Below, in pieces: positions 25,320-34,935 of a DNA stretch of 64,000 bases. Positions within the stretch are counted from its first letter, which is position 1; each line of letters begins with the position of its first letter. The notes under the pieces are model-generated. The model saw only the letters and a list, made by a program, of their open reading frames with translations. It had not been told where the DNA came from and did not search any database. Source of the DNA: Limnohabitans sp. WS1 (GTDB taxonomy: Bacteria; Pseudomonadota; Gammaproteobacteria; Burkholderiales; Burkholderiaceae_C); contig NZ_NERU01000004.1 in assembly GCF_003063265.1 (NCBI RefSeq), positions 124,001-188,000 of the forward strand, in the 5' to 3' direction. The position numbers and the translations under genes were made by a program.

Positions 25320-26756
25320 TCAGTGTGCAGGTGCGAGTGTCGGAATCTGGACTTCCACCGACCGGCCCATGGACACGGTCTTGAAAGTGTTCCAAAGCAT
25401 GATGACCATGCCACCCAGGTACAACAAACCACCCAGCAAACGCAAGGCATAGAACGGGAAGGTGGCTTTGACGGACTCCACAAAGGTGTAGGTCAAGGTG
25501 CCGTCGGCGTTGATGGCACGCCACATCAGGCCTTGCATCACACCGGCAATCCACATCGCGGCGATGTAAATCACGATGCCGATGGTGGCCGTCCAGAAGT
25601 GGATTTCAATGGCTTTGACGCTGTACATCTGCTTCTGACCAAAAAGGCGGGGAATCAGGTAGTACATGGAGCCCATGGTCACCAAACCCACCCAGCCCAA
25701 AGCTCCCGAGTGCACATGGCCCACGGTCCAATCGGTGTAGTGGCTCAGCGCGTTCACAGTTTTGATGGACATCATCGGGCCTTCGAAGGTCGACATGCCG
25801 TAGAAAGACAGGGACACGATCAAGAAGCGCAGGATCGGGTCGTCGCGCAGTTTGTGCCAGGCGCCCGACAAGGTCATGATGCCGTTGATCATGCCGCCCC
25901 AGCTGGGGGCCAACAAGATGAGCGAGAACACCATGCCCACAGACTGTGTCCAGTCAGGCAAAGCGGTGTAATGCAGGTGGTGAGGGCCGGCCCACATGTA
26001 AGTGAAGATCAGTGCCCAGAAGTGCACGATCGACAGGCGGTATGAATAGACGGGCCGCTCGGCTTGCTTGGGAATGAAGTAATACATCATGCCCAGGAAA
26101 CCAGCTGTCAAGAAAAAGCCCACCGCGTTGTGGCCGTACCACCACTGCACCATGGCGTCTTGCACACCCGCGTAGGCTGAGTAAGAGTGCAACAGACCGG
26201 TCGGCAGTTGAATGTTGTTGACGATGTGCAACAAGGCGACGGCGATGATGAAAGCACCGAAAAACCAGTTGGCCACATAAATGTGACGCACCTTACGGAT
26301 GCCCACCGTGCCAAAGAACACAAAAGCAAAAGCCACCCAGACCACCGCGATCAGCAGATCGATGGGCCAAATCAGCTCAGCGTATTCCTTGCTTTGGGTC
26401 AGGCCCAGAGGCAAAGAAATGGCGGCCAAGACGATGACCAGCTGCCAGCCCCAGAAGGTGAAAGCGGCCACCTTGTCACTGATCAAGCGCACGTTACAGG
26501 TGCGCTGCACCACGTAATAGGCGGCGGCAAACAAGCCGCAACCACCAAACGCAAAAATCACCGCGTTGGTATGCAAGGGCCGCAGACGGCCATAGCTGAG
26601 CCAGGAAATGCCGAAATTGAGTTCCGGCCAAGTCAGTTGGGCTGCAATGATCACGCCAACCAGCATGCCCACCACACCCCAAACCACCGTCATGATGGCG
26701 AACTGCCTGACAACTTTATCGTTGTAGGTGGTCGCCTGCACATTGGCAAATTTCAT
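25320..26756 (-). CDS. ccoN: cbb3-type cytochrome c oxidase catalytic subunit I
   Basis: A 478-residue, twelve-span haem-copper oxidase subunit that reduces oxygen with high affinity. His ligands are visible in [24 protein letters not shown] and [14 protein letters not shown] 26756 is preferred: it starts [13 protein letters not shown], as in relatives, and the open frame upstream reads into the promoter. A perfect FNR box lies 61 bp upstream, so the ccoNOQP operon should be switched on at low oxygen. Confidence 0.97.
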   Translation of the reverse strand: MKFANVQATTYNDKVVRQFAIMTVVWGVVGMLVGVIIAAQLTWPELNFGISWLSYGRLRPLHTNAVIFAFGGCGLFAAAYYVVQRTCNVRLISDKVAAFTFWGWQLVIVLAAISLPLGLTQSKEYAELIWPIDLLIAVVWVAFAFVFFGTVGIRKVRHIYVANWFFGAFIIAVALLHIVNNIQLPTGLLHSYSAYAGVQDAMVQWWYGHNAVGFFLTAGFLGMMYYFIPKQAERPVYSYRLSIVHFWALIFTYMWAGPHHLHYTALPDWTQSVGMVFSLILLAPSWGGMINGIMTLSGAWHKLRDDPILRFLIVSLSFYGMSTFEGPMMSIKTVNALSHYTDWTVGHVHSGALGWVGLVTMGSMYYLIPRLFGQKQMYSVKAIEIHFWTATIGIVIYIAAMWIAGVMQGLMWRAINADGTLTYTFVESVKATFPFYALRLLGGLLYLGGMVIMLWNTFKTVSMGRSVEVQIPTLAPAH

Positions 26757-26817
26757 TTTCACCTCTTCTTTTTTAAAAACTTCACTTCGAGTTTGCCTCG
26801 GTGTATACCCTGAACAC

Positions 26818-26831
26818 TTGATCAAAATCAA
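26818..26831. promoter_or_regulatory. FNR box upstream of ccoN
   Basis: TTGATCAAAATCAA matches the FNR consensus TTGAT-N4-ATCAA in every defined position. It overlaps the last codon and stop codon of ccoS (26828-26830), so the oxidase promoter begins inside the preceding gene. Confidence 0.9.
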
Positions 26832-26965
26832 TCGTTGCGCAAAATACGCTCGCCTTCGGCCTCAATGTCTTCAAATTGGCCTCGGTCAATGGCCCACCAC
26901 AGACCCATGAGGATGAAAAACACCAAGGCCACAGACAAAGGGATCAACAAATACAGGATATCCAT
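26828..26965 (-). CDS. ccoS: cbb3 oxidase assembly protein CcoS
   Basis: A 45-residue protein beginning [19 protein letters not shown], with one membrane helix followed by [18 protein letters not shown], the CcoS signature. CcoS is needed for cofactor insertion into cbb3 oxidase. It starts 20 bp after the ccoI stop. Confidence 0.92.
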   Translation of the reverse strand: MDILYLLIPLSVALVFFILMGLWWAIDRGQFEDIEAEGERILRND

Positions 26966-26985
26966 GGGGTGCTTTCTTCCACATT

Positions 26986-29388
26986 TCAAGCAGGGTTGAG
27001 TTCAGGCGTGGCTCGAGGCGAAAGCTCAACAAAAGCTTTCGACAAACGCAAGGCATTGAGCACCACCAGCAAAGAACTGAGCGCCATGCCCAAGCCAGCG
27101 GCCCAAGCGGGCAACCAGCCCATCAGGGCCAAGGGCACGCACGCGGCGTTGTAGACACCTGCCCAGATCAGGTTTTGTTTGACGATGCGCAAAGTCCTGC
27201 GACTGCGCTGGACGGTGTCCACCAGGGCACCCAAGTGTCCCCCCATCAGGACAAAGTCAGACTTGGATTGGGCCAAGGGCACGGCCTGCCCCAAAGCGAA
27301 TGACACATCGGCACCCGCGAGCACCGGCCCATCGTTCAGGCCATCGCCCACCATGGCCACTTTGTGCCCCTGGGACTGCATGGCCTGCAGTGCTTGCAAT
27401 TTGTGCTGCGGGCTGCATCCCCCTTGGGCATCCGCGATGCCGACAGCCTGTGCCACTTGGGTCACGGCCGCCTGGCCATCGCCCGACAATACTTTCAGGG
27501 ACAAGCCCATGTCCTTCAATTGCTGGACCACCTTTGCGGCTTCGGGGCGAACTTCTTCGGCCAGCTCAAACGTGGCCAGCCAACCCGATGCATCGGCCAA
27601 GCTGACTTGCAGGTGGTGGCCCCCGATCGCCGGGGCGGCACAAAAACGGGGTGAACCCAAACGCAAATCCAAAGGCTGCGCCCCTTCCATCACACGCCCC
27701 TGAACGCCCTGTCCGGCCAACTCAGTGACCTCTTGCGCAGTCAGCGCCTCGAGCGCGGGCAACCGTTGCGCGACATCGGCTTGTCTGCGCGCCTCGGACC
27801 AGAGGGCACGAGACACCGGGTGCAAAGAGTGGCGTGCCAAGCTGCCCGCCCAGGCCAGCACCTGTGCCTTGGTCAAGCCCTCTCGGGTGTGCGTGTGCAC
27901 CACCTGAAAAGCGTCGCGGGTCAACGTACCGGTTTTGTCAAAAATCACGGTATCAATGTAGGCCAGGTTTTGCAAAGCACTGAGCCTGCGCACCAACACA
28001 CCACGGCGGGCCAGCGCCCCGGCCGTGGCCAGCATGGCGGCGGGCGTGGCCAGCGACAAAGCGCAGGGACAGGTCACGATCAACACCGCCACAGCCACCA
28101 TCACGGCATGCGCGGGGTCACTGGGCCACCAGAAAATGGCCGAAGCCAGCGAAGCCAGCAGCACGGCCACCAAAAATGGCTTGGCCCAGCGGTCCACCAG
28201 CAAGGCCATGCTGGGCTTGGAGATCGAGGCGCTTTCCATCAAGGCAACAATTTGGGCGTAACGCGTGGCCGCACCGATTTGCTCAATTTGCACCTGCAGC
28301 GTGCCCGTCAAGTTATGGCTGCCTGCAATCACCCGATCGCCAGCACGCCGCGCCAGCGGCCGGGACTCGCCCGTCAACAAAGCCTCGTCCACCTGGGTCT
28401 GTCCCAGCAACACCAGGCCATCGCCCGCAAACGCCTCACCGGGCATGACCTCGATCACGTCCCCCACTTGCAAACGGCGAATCGACAAAAGCACCCAGCT
28501 GCCATCGCTCTGGCGCTTGCGGACACTGTCAGGCAAGCGGTTGAGCACGGCCTCCAGCGCCCCGGCCGTGCGGTCACGCATGCGCTGCTCCAGCCAGCGA
28601 CCCATCAACAAAAAGAAAACAAACATGGTGAACGAGTCAAAAAAGACCTCGGCCCCGAATGGCCCCTCGGGTTCAAAGGTGCCCAAAGTACTGACCGTAA
28701 AAGTGACCACCATGCCCAGCGCCACGGGCAAATCCATGCTGATCTGGCGCTGGCGCAGGTCTCGCCAGGCGTTGCTCAGAAAAGGGGTGCATGAGAAAAA
28801 AATCACAGGCAATGACAACACCCAAGACGCCCAGCGCAACAAATACAGGGCTTCGTCCGAGATCTCACCCGGCTGCGTGAGGTAGGTCGGGGTGGCGTAC
28901 ATCATGACTTGCATCATGCACATGGCCGCCACGGACAAGCGCCAAACCATGACCCGAGCCTCCTTGCGGCGGCGTTCGTGAGCGTGCGCGTCATTGGCAG
29001 GCAAGGCCTTGTAACCATGGCTTTCAACCGAGCGCATCCATTCCGAGGGACGCGTGTGCTCAGGGGACCAAACAATCTGCCCTCTGTGGCTGGCACCGCT
29101 GATTTGCACCGACTGCACGCCAGGCACCGCACGCAAGGCATCTTCCAGGGTGATGGCGCATGCGGCGCAGTGCATGCTCTCAAACACCACACTGGAACGC
29201 CAACAACCCGATTCGGTCTTTTCCGGCAAACTGAATGCCGCCCACTCTTCAGGTTCATCGAGCAAATGCAAGCGCTGCTCAGGCGATTGCCCCTGAGCAC
29301 TTTCGACACCCTGCGTCTGGCGCGAATGGGCAAGGACGGCAGCTGGATGGCTTGCGCCGGGAACGGAAGAAACATTGACTTGAGTCAT
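26986..29388 (-). CDS. ccoI: Copper-translocating P-type ATPase (CcoI/FixI)
   Basis: An 800-residue P1B ATPase. An N-terminal HMA-like domain has CAAC in SMHCAACAITLE. Then come membrane spans, the actuator TGES, the transport motif CPC in VTCPCALSLATP, the phosphorylated Asp in FDKTGTLT and the hinge GDGLND. CcoI exports copper to the periplasm for the CuB site of cbb3 oxidase. ATG 29388 is chosen because the longer frame from 29436 runs through the FNR box. Gene order ccoI-ccoS is standard. Confidence 0.95.
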   Translation of the reverse strand: MTQVNVSSVPGASHPAAVLAHSRQTQGVESAQGQSPEQRLHLLDEPEEWAAFSLPEKTESGCWRSSVVFESMHCAACAITLEDALRAVPGVQSVQISGASHRGQIVWSPEHTRPSEWMRSVESHGYKALPANDAHAHERRRKEARVMVWRLSVAAMCMMQVMMYATPTYLTQPGEISDEALYLLRWASWVLSLPVIFFSCTPFLSNAWRDLRQRQISMDLPVALGMVVTFTVSTLGTFEPEGPFGAEVFFDSFTMFVFFLLMGRWLEQRMRDRTAGALEAVLNRLPDSVRKRQSDGSWVLLSIRRLQVGDVIEVMPGEAFAGDGLVLLGQTQVDEALLTGESRPLARRAGDRVIAGSHNLTGTLQVQIEQIGAATRYAQIVALMESASISKPSMALLVDRWAKPFLVAVLLASLASAIFWWPSDPAHAVMVAVAVLIVTCPCALSLATPAAMLATAGALARRGVLVRRLSALQNLAYIDTVIFDKTGTLTRDAFQVVHTHTREGLTKAQVLAWAGSLARHSLHPVSRALWSEARRQADVAQRLPALEALTAQEVTELAGQGVQGRVMEGAQPLDLRLGSPRFCAAPAIGGHHLQVSLADASGWLATFELAEEVRPEAAKVVQQLKDMGLSLKVLSGDGQAAVTQVAQAVGIADAQGGCSPQHKLQALQAMQSQGHKVAMVGDGLNDGPVLAGADVSFALGQAVPLAQSKSDFVLMGGHLGALVDTVQRSRRTLRIVKQNLIWAGVYNAACVPLALMGWLPAWAAGLGMALSSLLVVLNALRLSKAFVELSPRATPELNPA

Positions 29389-29422
29389 GTTTCGAAGATA
29401 CGACAGGCGACCCGAACAAAGC

Positions 29423-29436
29423 TTGATGTGCATCAA
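29423..29436. promoter_or_regulatory. FNR box between ccoI and the universal stress gene
   Basis: TTGATGTGCATCAA fully matches TTGAT-N4-ATCAA, and the complementary arms extend to GCTTGATG/CATCAAGC. It is centred about 66 bp before the stress-protein start, with a TCTAAG -10-like hexamer 30 bp from the centre, the class II FNR geometry. It is only 35 bp from the ccoI start. Confidence 0.88.
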
Positions 29437-29495
29437 GCGAGCTCACTTAGAGCTCTTCTAAGCTCAGGTTTTATCCATCTGAACAGGAGCAACTC

Positions 29496-29939
29496 ATGTA
29501 CAAACGCATTCTTGTGGCCACGGACGGCTCCACCTTGTCCAAAAAAGCCGTGGCCGGCGCCATTGAACTGGCCGCCACCTGCAACGCAGAACTGGTCGCC
29601 CTCAAGGTGGTGCCACGCTACCCTCAGGCCTACTTTGAAGGCAGCATTCCCTTGTCTGCAGAGGAAATTTCTCGTGTGGAAGCACAGTGGGCGGAGTCGG
29701 CAAAAGCCCAATTAGCAGCCGTCGAAAAGTCAGCCAAATCCAAATCTGTGCTCGTCAAAGTGATCACTGTCAAATCAGACGCGGTCTCAGACGCCATCAT
29801 TGCCTCTGCCAAAAAACACAAAGCCGACTTGATCGTGATGGCCTCACACGGCCGCAAAGGCATCAAACGCTTGTTGCTGGGCAGCGAAACCCAACAGGTG
29901 CTGACGCACTCGCATATTCCTGTGCTGGTGCTGCGTTGA
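29496..29939 (+). CDS. Universal stress protein (UspA family)
   Basis: A 147-residue single-domain Usp protein: N-terminal ILVATDGS with the nucleotide-binding Asp, and the C-terminal HGRKG...LLLGS loop that contacts ATP phosphates, followed by HSHIPVLVLR. An AGGAG ribosome site precedes the ATG. The FNR box upstream suggests induction when oxygen falls, as reported for Usp genes in other Fnr/Anr regulons. Confidence 0.92.
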   Translation: MYKRILVATDGSTLSKKAVAGAIELAATCNAELVALKVVPRYPQAYFEGSIPLSAEEISRVEAQWAESAKAQLAAVEKSAKSKSVLVKVITVKSDAVSDAIIASAKKHKADLIVMASHGRKGIKRLLLGSETQQVLTHSHIPVLVLR

Positions 29940-30020
29940 AAGGTCCCAGGCGGCATAACTGCTTGGCACATTCATCGCGTCGATCATGTTTTGAATCGAC
30001 AGTACATTGAATTTAAATAA

Positions 30021-30064
30021 AATGAATTCATTTTTTATGGTGGCATGATTCATGAATTCATTTC
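30021..30064 (+). repeat. Direct repeat of ATGAATTCATTT, 30-bp period
   Basis: AATGAATTCATTT occurs at 30021-30033 and again, as CATGAATTCATTTC, at 30051-30064, where it overlaps the start codon of the binding-protein gene. Each copy contains a 10-bp palindrome, and the 30-bp spacing would place both on one helix face. The surrounding 70 bp are unusually AT rich. Possible operator pair. Confidence 0.5.
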
Positions 30065-31362
30065 GCACTACGCATGGGCTCATTGTTAAAGAGAGTCATT
30101 GTGTTGGCCGCACGCTGATCGCATGCGGCTTGCTGTGGGCCAGCCTGTATGGCATCAACACCGCCCAGGCCCAAGAGTTGACCATCGAAAGTTGGCGCAA
30201 GGATGACCAGATTTTTTGGGACAAGGTCCTGATTCCGGCTTTCCAGCGACAGCACCCGGGCATCCAATTGAAGTTCAAGCCCGAAGAACCCCTGGCCTAC
30301 GATTCTCGACTCGAGGCCAGGTTGTCGACTCGGCGGGCGGGGGATTTGATTTTTTGCCGTCCTTTTGATGCCAGCGTGCGCATACAAGCCAAAGGTTATT
30401 TGGTCCCCCTCAAAGAAGAGGCACTCAAAAACTTCAATCCCCAAGCCCGAAGGGCCTGGACCACCGACGACGGTGCCACCACCTACTGCATGCCCGTTGC
30501 TTATGTCATGCATGGGCTGTTTTACAACAAAAAAATCTTGCGAGACCTGAAATTGCAAGCCCCGACCACTTGGGAGCAGCTCTACCAATTGCTGAGCCAA
30601 GTGGCAGACCACAAGACGGTGACGCCTTTGGCCTTGGGCACGGCGGACATGTGGGAGTCCACCCAAGTGGTCTTCACCGGCCTGGGTCCCAACTTCTGGG
30701 AAGGCGAAAAAGCACGTTTTGGGCTGATGGAGGGGACGGTCAAATTCACCGACCCTGGTTTCATCAGGGCCTGGAAAATGATGGCCCAACTCAAACCCTA
30801 CATGCATCCCGCACAAAACAGCATGTCCAACAGCGACATTCAGTTGCTGTTTGCCACGGGCAATGCAGCGGTCTATCCATCAGGCTCTTGGGACATCGAC
30901 TTTTTGCGCAGTACCAGCTTTGCTTACAAAAAACCCATCGATCTGGGCGTTTTCAAGCCGCCCGTCGAACACCCGGGGCAATCCTGTCACATCTCGGTAC
31001 ACCCAGATTTCGGCATCGGGGTGAACAAAAACAGCCCTCATCAAGCCGCAGCCCAAAAATTCATGGCTTGGTTGGGTACAGCAGATTTTGCGCAGTTGCT
31101 CACCGACACCCTGACAGGCTACTTTCCACTGGCAGACCACCCCATCAAGATCGATGACCCACTGGGCAAAGAAATGCAAAGCTGGCGACAAACATGCCAA
31201 GACACCATTCGCCTGAACGCCCAAAAAATCAACCGCGTCTGGCCCTCTATGGAAGAGGAACTTTGGCACGTCAATGTCAAAGTCCTCAACCAGGAAATGA
31301 GCCCAGAACAAGCGGCCAAGCACATTCAGGGTGTGCATGAAAAAAATGCCTACCTGAAGTGA
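30052..31362 (+). CDS. ABC transporter substrate-binding protein, family 1 (sugar type)
   Basis: A 436-residue precursor with a long basic n-region and a signal peptide ending GINTAQAQE near residue 42. The mature protein has features of family-1 solute-binding proteins: LTIESWRKDDQIFW, FKPEEPLAYDSRLEARLS, YVMHGLFYNKKIL and GNAAVYPSGSWD. These bind sugars or polyols for ABC importers. No permease or ATPase gene is nearby, so it is an orphan. No alternative start codon downstream preserves the leader. Confidence 0.85.
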   Translation: MNSFRTTHGLIVKESHCVGRTLIACGLLWASLYGINTAQAQELTIESWRKDDQIFWDKVLIPAFQRQHPGIQLKFKPEEPLAYDSRLEARLSTRRAGDLIFCRPFDASVRIQAKGYLVPLKEEALKNFNPQARRAWTTDDGATTYCMPVAYVMHGLFYNKKILRDLKLQAPTTWEQLYQLLSQVADHKTVTPLALGTADMWESTQVVFTGLGPNFWEGEKARFGLMEGTVKFTDPGFIRAWKMMAQLKPYMHPAQNSMSNSDIQLLFATGNAAVYPSGSWDIDFLRSTSFAYKKPIDLGVFKPPVEHPGQSCHISVHPDFGIGVNKNSPHQAAAQKFMAWLGTADFAQLLTDTLTGYFPLADHPIKIDDPLGKEMQSWRQTCQDTIRLNAQKINRVWPSMEEELWHVNVKVLNQEMSPEQAAKHIQGVHEKNAYLK

Positions 31363-31373
31363 GGCACTGAGGT

Positions 31374-31403
31374 GAATGACCGCTTGGCCGGGTCATTCGC
31401 TTT
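31374..31403 (+). terminator. Possible intrinsic terminator after the ABC binding protein
   Basis: GAATGACC (31374-31381) pairs with GGTCATTC (31391-31398), followed by GCTTT, a short T tract. It lies 12 bp after the binding-protein stop and before the convergent matB end. Confidence 0.45.
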
Positions 31404-31437
31404 GAAAAAGACCCGACCTGATCCATGGCAGTTCAAA

Positions 31438-32997
31438 TCAAAACAAAGCTTTGTATTGATCGCGCAGCAGGTTTTTTTGCACCTTGCCCATGGTGTTGCG
31501 CGGCAACTCGGGCACCACAAAACAGCGCTTGGGGATCTTGAAGTTGGCCAGTTTGGCTTTGAGCTCGGCCAAAATGGCTTCAGGCTTCACGTCAGCCCCG
31601 GATTTGGCAATGACCACCGCCACGCCCACTTCACCAAAATCGGGATGGGACACACCGATCACGGCACTTTCGGCCACACCGGGCATCTCGTTGATGTAAC
31701 CCTCGATCTCGGCCGGGTACACGTTGTAGCCACCGCTGATGATCAGGTCCTTGCTGCGGCCCACGATGGTCACATAGCCACGTTCATCCACTTTGCCCAC
31801 ATCGCCCGTTTTGAAGAAGCCGTCAGCGGTGAACTCCTCAGCGGTTTTTTCAGGCATGCGCCAGTAGCCCTTGAAGACATTGGGACCTTGCACCTGAATG
31901 CCCCCGATCTCACCCACGGGCATGTCTAGGCCATCGTCGCCACGCACGCGCAAGGACACGCCCGGCAAGGGAAAGCCCACCGTGCCACCGCGCCGCTCAG
32001 ACTGCTCGGCATAACGCGGGTCAGCCGCATAGGGGTTAGAGGTCAGCATGGCGGTCTCGCTCATGCCATAGCGCTCCAAGATGGTGTGGCCCGTGCGCTG
32101 CTGCCATTCAGTGAAGGTCTCGATCAACAAAGGCGCAGAGCCCGCGATGAACAAGCGCATCTGGCTGACCGCCGCCTTGTCGAGGGTGGGCTCGGCCAGC
32201 ATGCGCACATACAGCGTGGGCACGCCCATGAACACGGTCGCCTCTTTCATGCGGGCAATCACGCGCTTGGGGTCGAACTTGGCCATCCAGATCATCTTGC
32301 TGCCGTTGATCAGGGCGCCATGGATGGCCACAAACAAGCCGTGCACATGGAAGATGGGCAAGGCGTGGATGAGCACATCCCCCTGGCCTGCAGGCCCACC
32401 GGTTGCCGTCCAGCCCCAGTAATCCTTGAGCGTGAGTGCATTGCTCAGCAAATTGCCGTGGGTGAGCATGGCCCCCTTGCTGCGGCCGGTGGTGCCGCTG
32501 GTGTAAAGGATGGCGGCCAGGTCATCGGCCAGTCGCGGTACGGGGGTGTGCTGGTCGCTGTGCTGAGCTGCACGGTCGAGCAAGCTGCCGGTGCGGTCGT
32601 CATTCAAGGTGAACACATGCTGGGTGCCTGCCTTGAAGGCGATCTTGCTGACCCAGCCAAAATTGGCCCCACTGCACACCACCACAGCCGGCTCGGCGTT
32701 GCCAATGAAGTATTCGATCTCGGCGCTTTGGTAGGCGGTGTTGAGTGGCAAAAACACGCAGCCTGCGCGCAAGCAAGCCAGATAAAGCACCATGGCTTCG
32801 ACCGATTTTTCGACCTGCACGGCCACCCGACTGCCCTCGGGTAAATCCAGCGATTGCAGCAAATTGGCCACCATGGCCGTGGCGCGGTCCAGGTCATGCC
32901 AGCTGTAGCGCAGGCCTTCATCGGTTTCGACCGCCACAGCAGTCATGTCGGCCGGAAAAGCAGCCCGCAGGGCCGAAAACAGGTTGTTGTGGGTCAT
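31438..32997 (-). CDS. matB: Malonyl-CoA synthetase
   Basis: A 519-residue acyl-adenylate-forming ligase. The phosphate loop is YTSGTTGRSKGAM, the adenylate motif ERYGMSETAML, then GYWRMPEKTAEEF, DGFFKTGDVG and the C-terminal catalytic lysine region PRNTMGKVQK. The pattern ALPIFHVHGL is typical of MatB, which activates malonate to malonyl-CoA. It lies 75 bp downstream of a Bug-type binding protein, suggesting uptake and activation of malonate or a similar diacid; matA is not present. Confidence 0.85.
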   Translation of the reverse strand: MTHNNLFSALRAAFPADMTAVAVETDEGLRYSWHDLDRATAMVANLLQSLDLPEGSRVAVQVEKSVEAMVLYLACLRAGCVFLPLNTAYQSAEIEYFIGNAEPAVVVCSGANFGWVSKIAFKAGTQHVFTLNDDRTGSLLDRAAQHSDQHTPVPRLADDLAAILYTSGTTGRSKGAMLTHGNLLSNALTLKDYWGWTATGGPAGQGDVLIHALPIFHVHGLFVAIHGALINGSKMIWMAKFDPKRVIARMKEATVFMGVPTLYVRMLAEPTLDKAAVSQMRLFIAGSAPLLIETFTEWQQRTGHTILERYGMSETAMLTSNPYAADPRYAEQSERRGGTVGFPLPGVSLRVRGDDGLDMPVGEIGGIQVQGPNVFKGYWRMPEKTAEEFTADGFFKTGDVGKVDERGYVTIVGRSKDLIISGGYNVYPAEIEGYINEMPGVAESAVIGVSHPDFGEVGVAVVIAKSGADVKPEAILAELKAKLANFKIPKRCFVVPELPRNTMGKVQKNLLRDQYKALF

Positions 32998-33072
32998 GGT
33001 TTCAAAATTGCAAGGTGAAAAAAGACATGAAAAAGGGCCCGATCAGAGCCCGTTGAACACCCAGTGCCGCAC

Positions 33073-34068
33073 TCAGTCGAGCTTGGCCCCCGAGGCCTTG
33101 ACCACCTGCGACCACTTGGCCAACTCTTTTTTGATGAACGCATCGAACTGGCCGCCCGTGAGGTTGGGGAACTCCGCGCCCTGGTTGGCCCAGACGGCTT
33201 TGGCCTCGTCGGTCTGGCAGGCTCGGCGGAACTCCTCGATGGCACGGGCCTGAGCGTCCGCAGGTGTGCCCTTGGGGGCCCACACGCCATACCAAGTGGA
33301 CACGGTGTAATCGGGCAAACCCAGCTCGGCCGAGCAAGGCACATCCGGGAATGCTGCATTGCGCTTGGCCCCCGAGACCATGAGGGCCTTGATGCGGCCG
33401 CCCTTGATGTGCGCCGCCGACGAGCCCAGGCCGTCAAACATCATGTCCACGTTGCCGGCGATCAGGTCTTGCAAGGCCGGGCCAGCGCCCCGGTAAGGGA
33501 TGTGGGTGATGAAGGTCTTGGTCTGCAATTTGAACAACTCACCCGCCAAGTGGTGCGAGGTGCCACCACCTGCAGAGCCATAGTTCAAGCGGGCCGGGTT
33601 CTTTTTCACAAAGTCAAGGAAATCCTTGAAGTCGGCCGCCTGGACTTTCTTGGGGTTGACCACCAGCACTTGGGGCACGCTGGCCACCTGGATCAGGGGG
33701 ATCAGGTCACGCTCCAAGTCGTAGTCCAGTCGCGGGTACATGCTGGGCGCGATGGTGTGGTGCACGGCGCCCATGAAATAGTTGTAGCCATCGGGCGTGG
33801 CCTTGGCCGCGATGCCCGCCCCCAGCGTGCCACCGGCACCCCCACGGTTGTCAATGATCAGCTGCTTGCCCGTGAGCTTGGCGAACGCGGCCGACATGGG
33901 CCGGGCAAACGCGTCCGTTCCGCCGCCCGCAGGAAAGGGCACGACCATGTTCACAGGCTTGCTGGGCCAACTGCTTTGAGCCTGGGCCCACAGCGGCAGG
34001 GAGCCCGTGACGGCAGCCATGGCCTTCAAAAAGTCGCGGCGCTGGCCCCATGGGTTCAAATCGTTCAT
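33073..34068 (-). CDS. Bug-family (TctC-like) tripartite tricarboxylate transporter binding protein
   Basis: A 331-residue precursor. The N terminus has RRDFLKAMAA, a Tat-like twin-arginine, with cleavage near LWAQA. The mature protein shows the Bug signature: WPSKPVNMVVPFPAGGGTD, then LIIDNRGGAGG and the LNYGSAGGGTSHHLAGELF ligand loop. Bug proteins capture carboxylates for TctAB-type carriers; none is encoded here. It immediately precedes matB on the same strand. ATG 34068 places the leader; the frame to 34179 is too long. Confidence 0.88.
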   Translation of the reverse strand: MNDLNPWGQRRDFLKAMAAVTGSLPLWAQAQSSWPSKPVNMVVPFPAGGGTDAFARPMSAAFAKLTGKQLIIDNRGGAGGTLGAGIAAKATPDGYNYFMGAVHHTIAPSMYPRLDYDLERDLIPLIQVASVPQVLVVNPKKVQAADFKDFLDFVKKNPARLNYGSAGGGTSHHLAGELFKLQTKTFITHIPYRGAGPALQDLIAGNVDMMFDGLGSSAAHIKGGRIKALMVSGAKRNAAFPDVPCSAELGLPDYTVSTWYGVWAPKGTPADAQARAIEEFRRACQTDEAKAVWANQGAEFPNLTGGQFDAFIKKELAKWSQVVKASGAKLD

Positions 34069-34254
34069 GTTGTGTCTCCTGGTTTTGTTCGGAAACGGCA
34101 TCATAAAGTTTTTGCAAACACGGGCGCGGGCCGGGGTGTCACCTCCGATCCCCGTGCCACCAGCCCACTTCCTTGTCAAGTCGCACAGTGAATGCCCAGT
34201 TCATGCCCTGCTTTGCCCTTGGCATCACCCTTGACCGACGGGCCAAACAGCGCA

Positions 34255-34935
34255 TCACAGCACCGACAGCAGCTGCAAGGCGGTGGCAAAACCAGCAGCC
34301 GGTTGGCAAACATCCAGATGCACCACGGGCAAGCCGCAGCGCTGAGCCCCCAACACGTTGCGCAACTGGTCATCCACAAACACCGCATGCTCGGCCTGCA
34401 CGCCCAAGGCCTGCACACACGTCTGGTAAGCGCGTGGGTCGGGTTTGAGGATCTGGGTGTAAGTGGCGTCCACGATCACGTCAAACTGCTGGAGCAAGGG
34501 CAAACGCTCGCGAAAATCCGCCCCATAAAACAGATCCAGCTCATTGGACAAAATGCCCAGCTTGTAGCCCAGCGCCTTGGCCTGGCGGATGGCAGCCACT
34601 GCTTCGGGCCGGATCACGGCCTGCACATCCGCCCCCCGCGCCCGCTGAACAAAGGTCTGCATCTCGGTCCAGTCCTCACCCACCAGACGCCCCACTTCTT
34701 GCGTGCGCTGCAGCCAATACGCGCGCTCGCTGATGCGGTCGGCCTGCATGTCCTGCCAAAGCGGGTCCGCCTCGGGGGCAAACGGGCCTTGCCAAGTCAG
34801 CGTGCCCGCCGGCAAGCCCAAAGCCGCTTCACTCAGGGCGTGGGTTTCAAACAAGGTGCGGCTGATGACGCCGCCAAAGTCCAAGATCAGGGCTTTGTCT
34901 GAGGGCTGAACGGTGTGTGGGGCGGCGTTAGACAT
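34255..34935 (-). CDS. HAD-superfamily hydrolase
   Basis: A 226-residue HAD hydrolase. Motif I is LDFGGVI (nucleophilic Asp), motif II is ILSNE, and the C-terminal acidic motif is VFVDDQLRNVLGA, with KPDPRAY as the lysine motif. Such enzymes are phosphatases or dehalogenases. ATG 34935 overlaps the UPF0261 stop by 8 bp, making it the last gene of the amine-cluster operon. Substrate unknown. Confidence 0.85.
   Translation of the reverse strand: MSNAAPHTVQPSDKALILDFGGVISRTLFETHALSEAALGLPAGTLTWQGPFAPEADPLWQDMQADRISERAYWLQRTQEVGRLVGEDWTEMQTFVQRARGADVQAVIRPEAVAAIRQAKALGYKLGILSNELDLFYGADFRERLPLLQQFDVIVDATYTQILKPDPRAYQTCVQALGVQAEHAVFVDDQLRNVLGAQRCGLPVVHLDVCQPAAGFATALQLLSVL

Noticed and set aside
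30058..30816. 252-residue minus-strand frame opposite the ABC binding protein
   Set aside because: The opposite strand has a signal peptide and binding-protein motifs; this frame has none.
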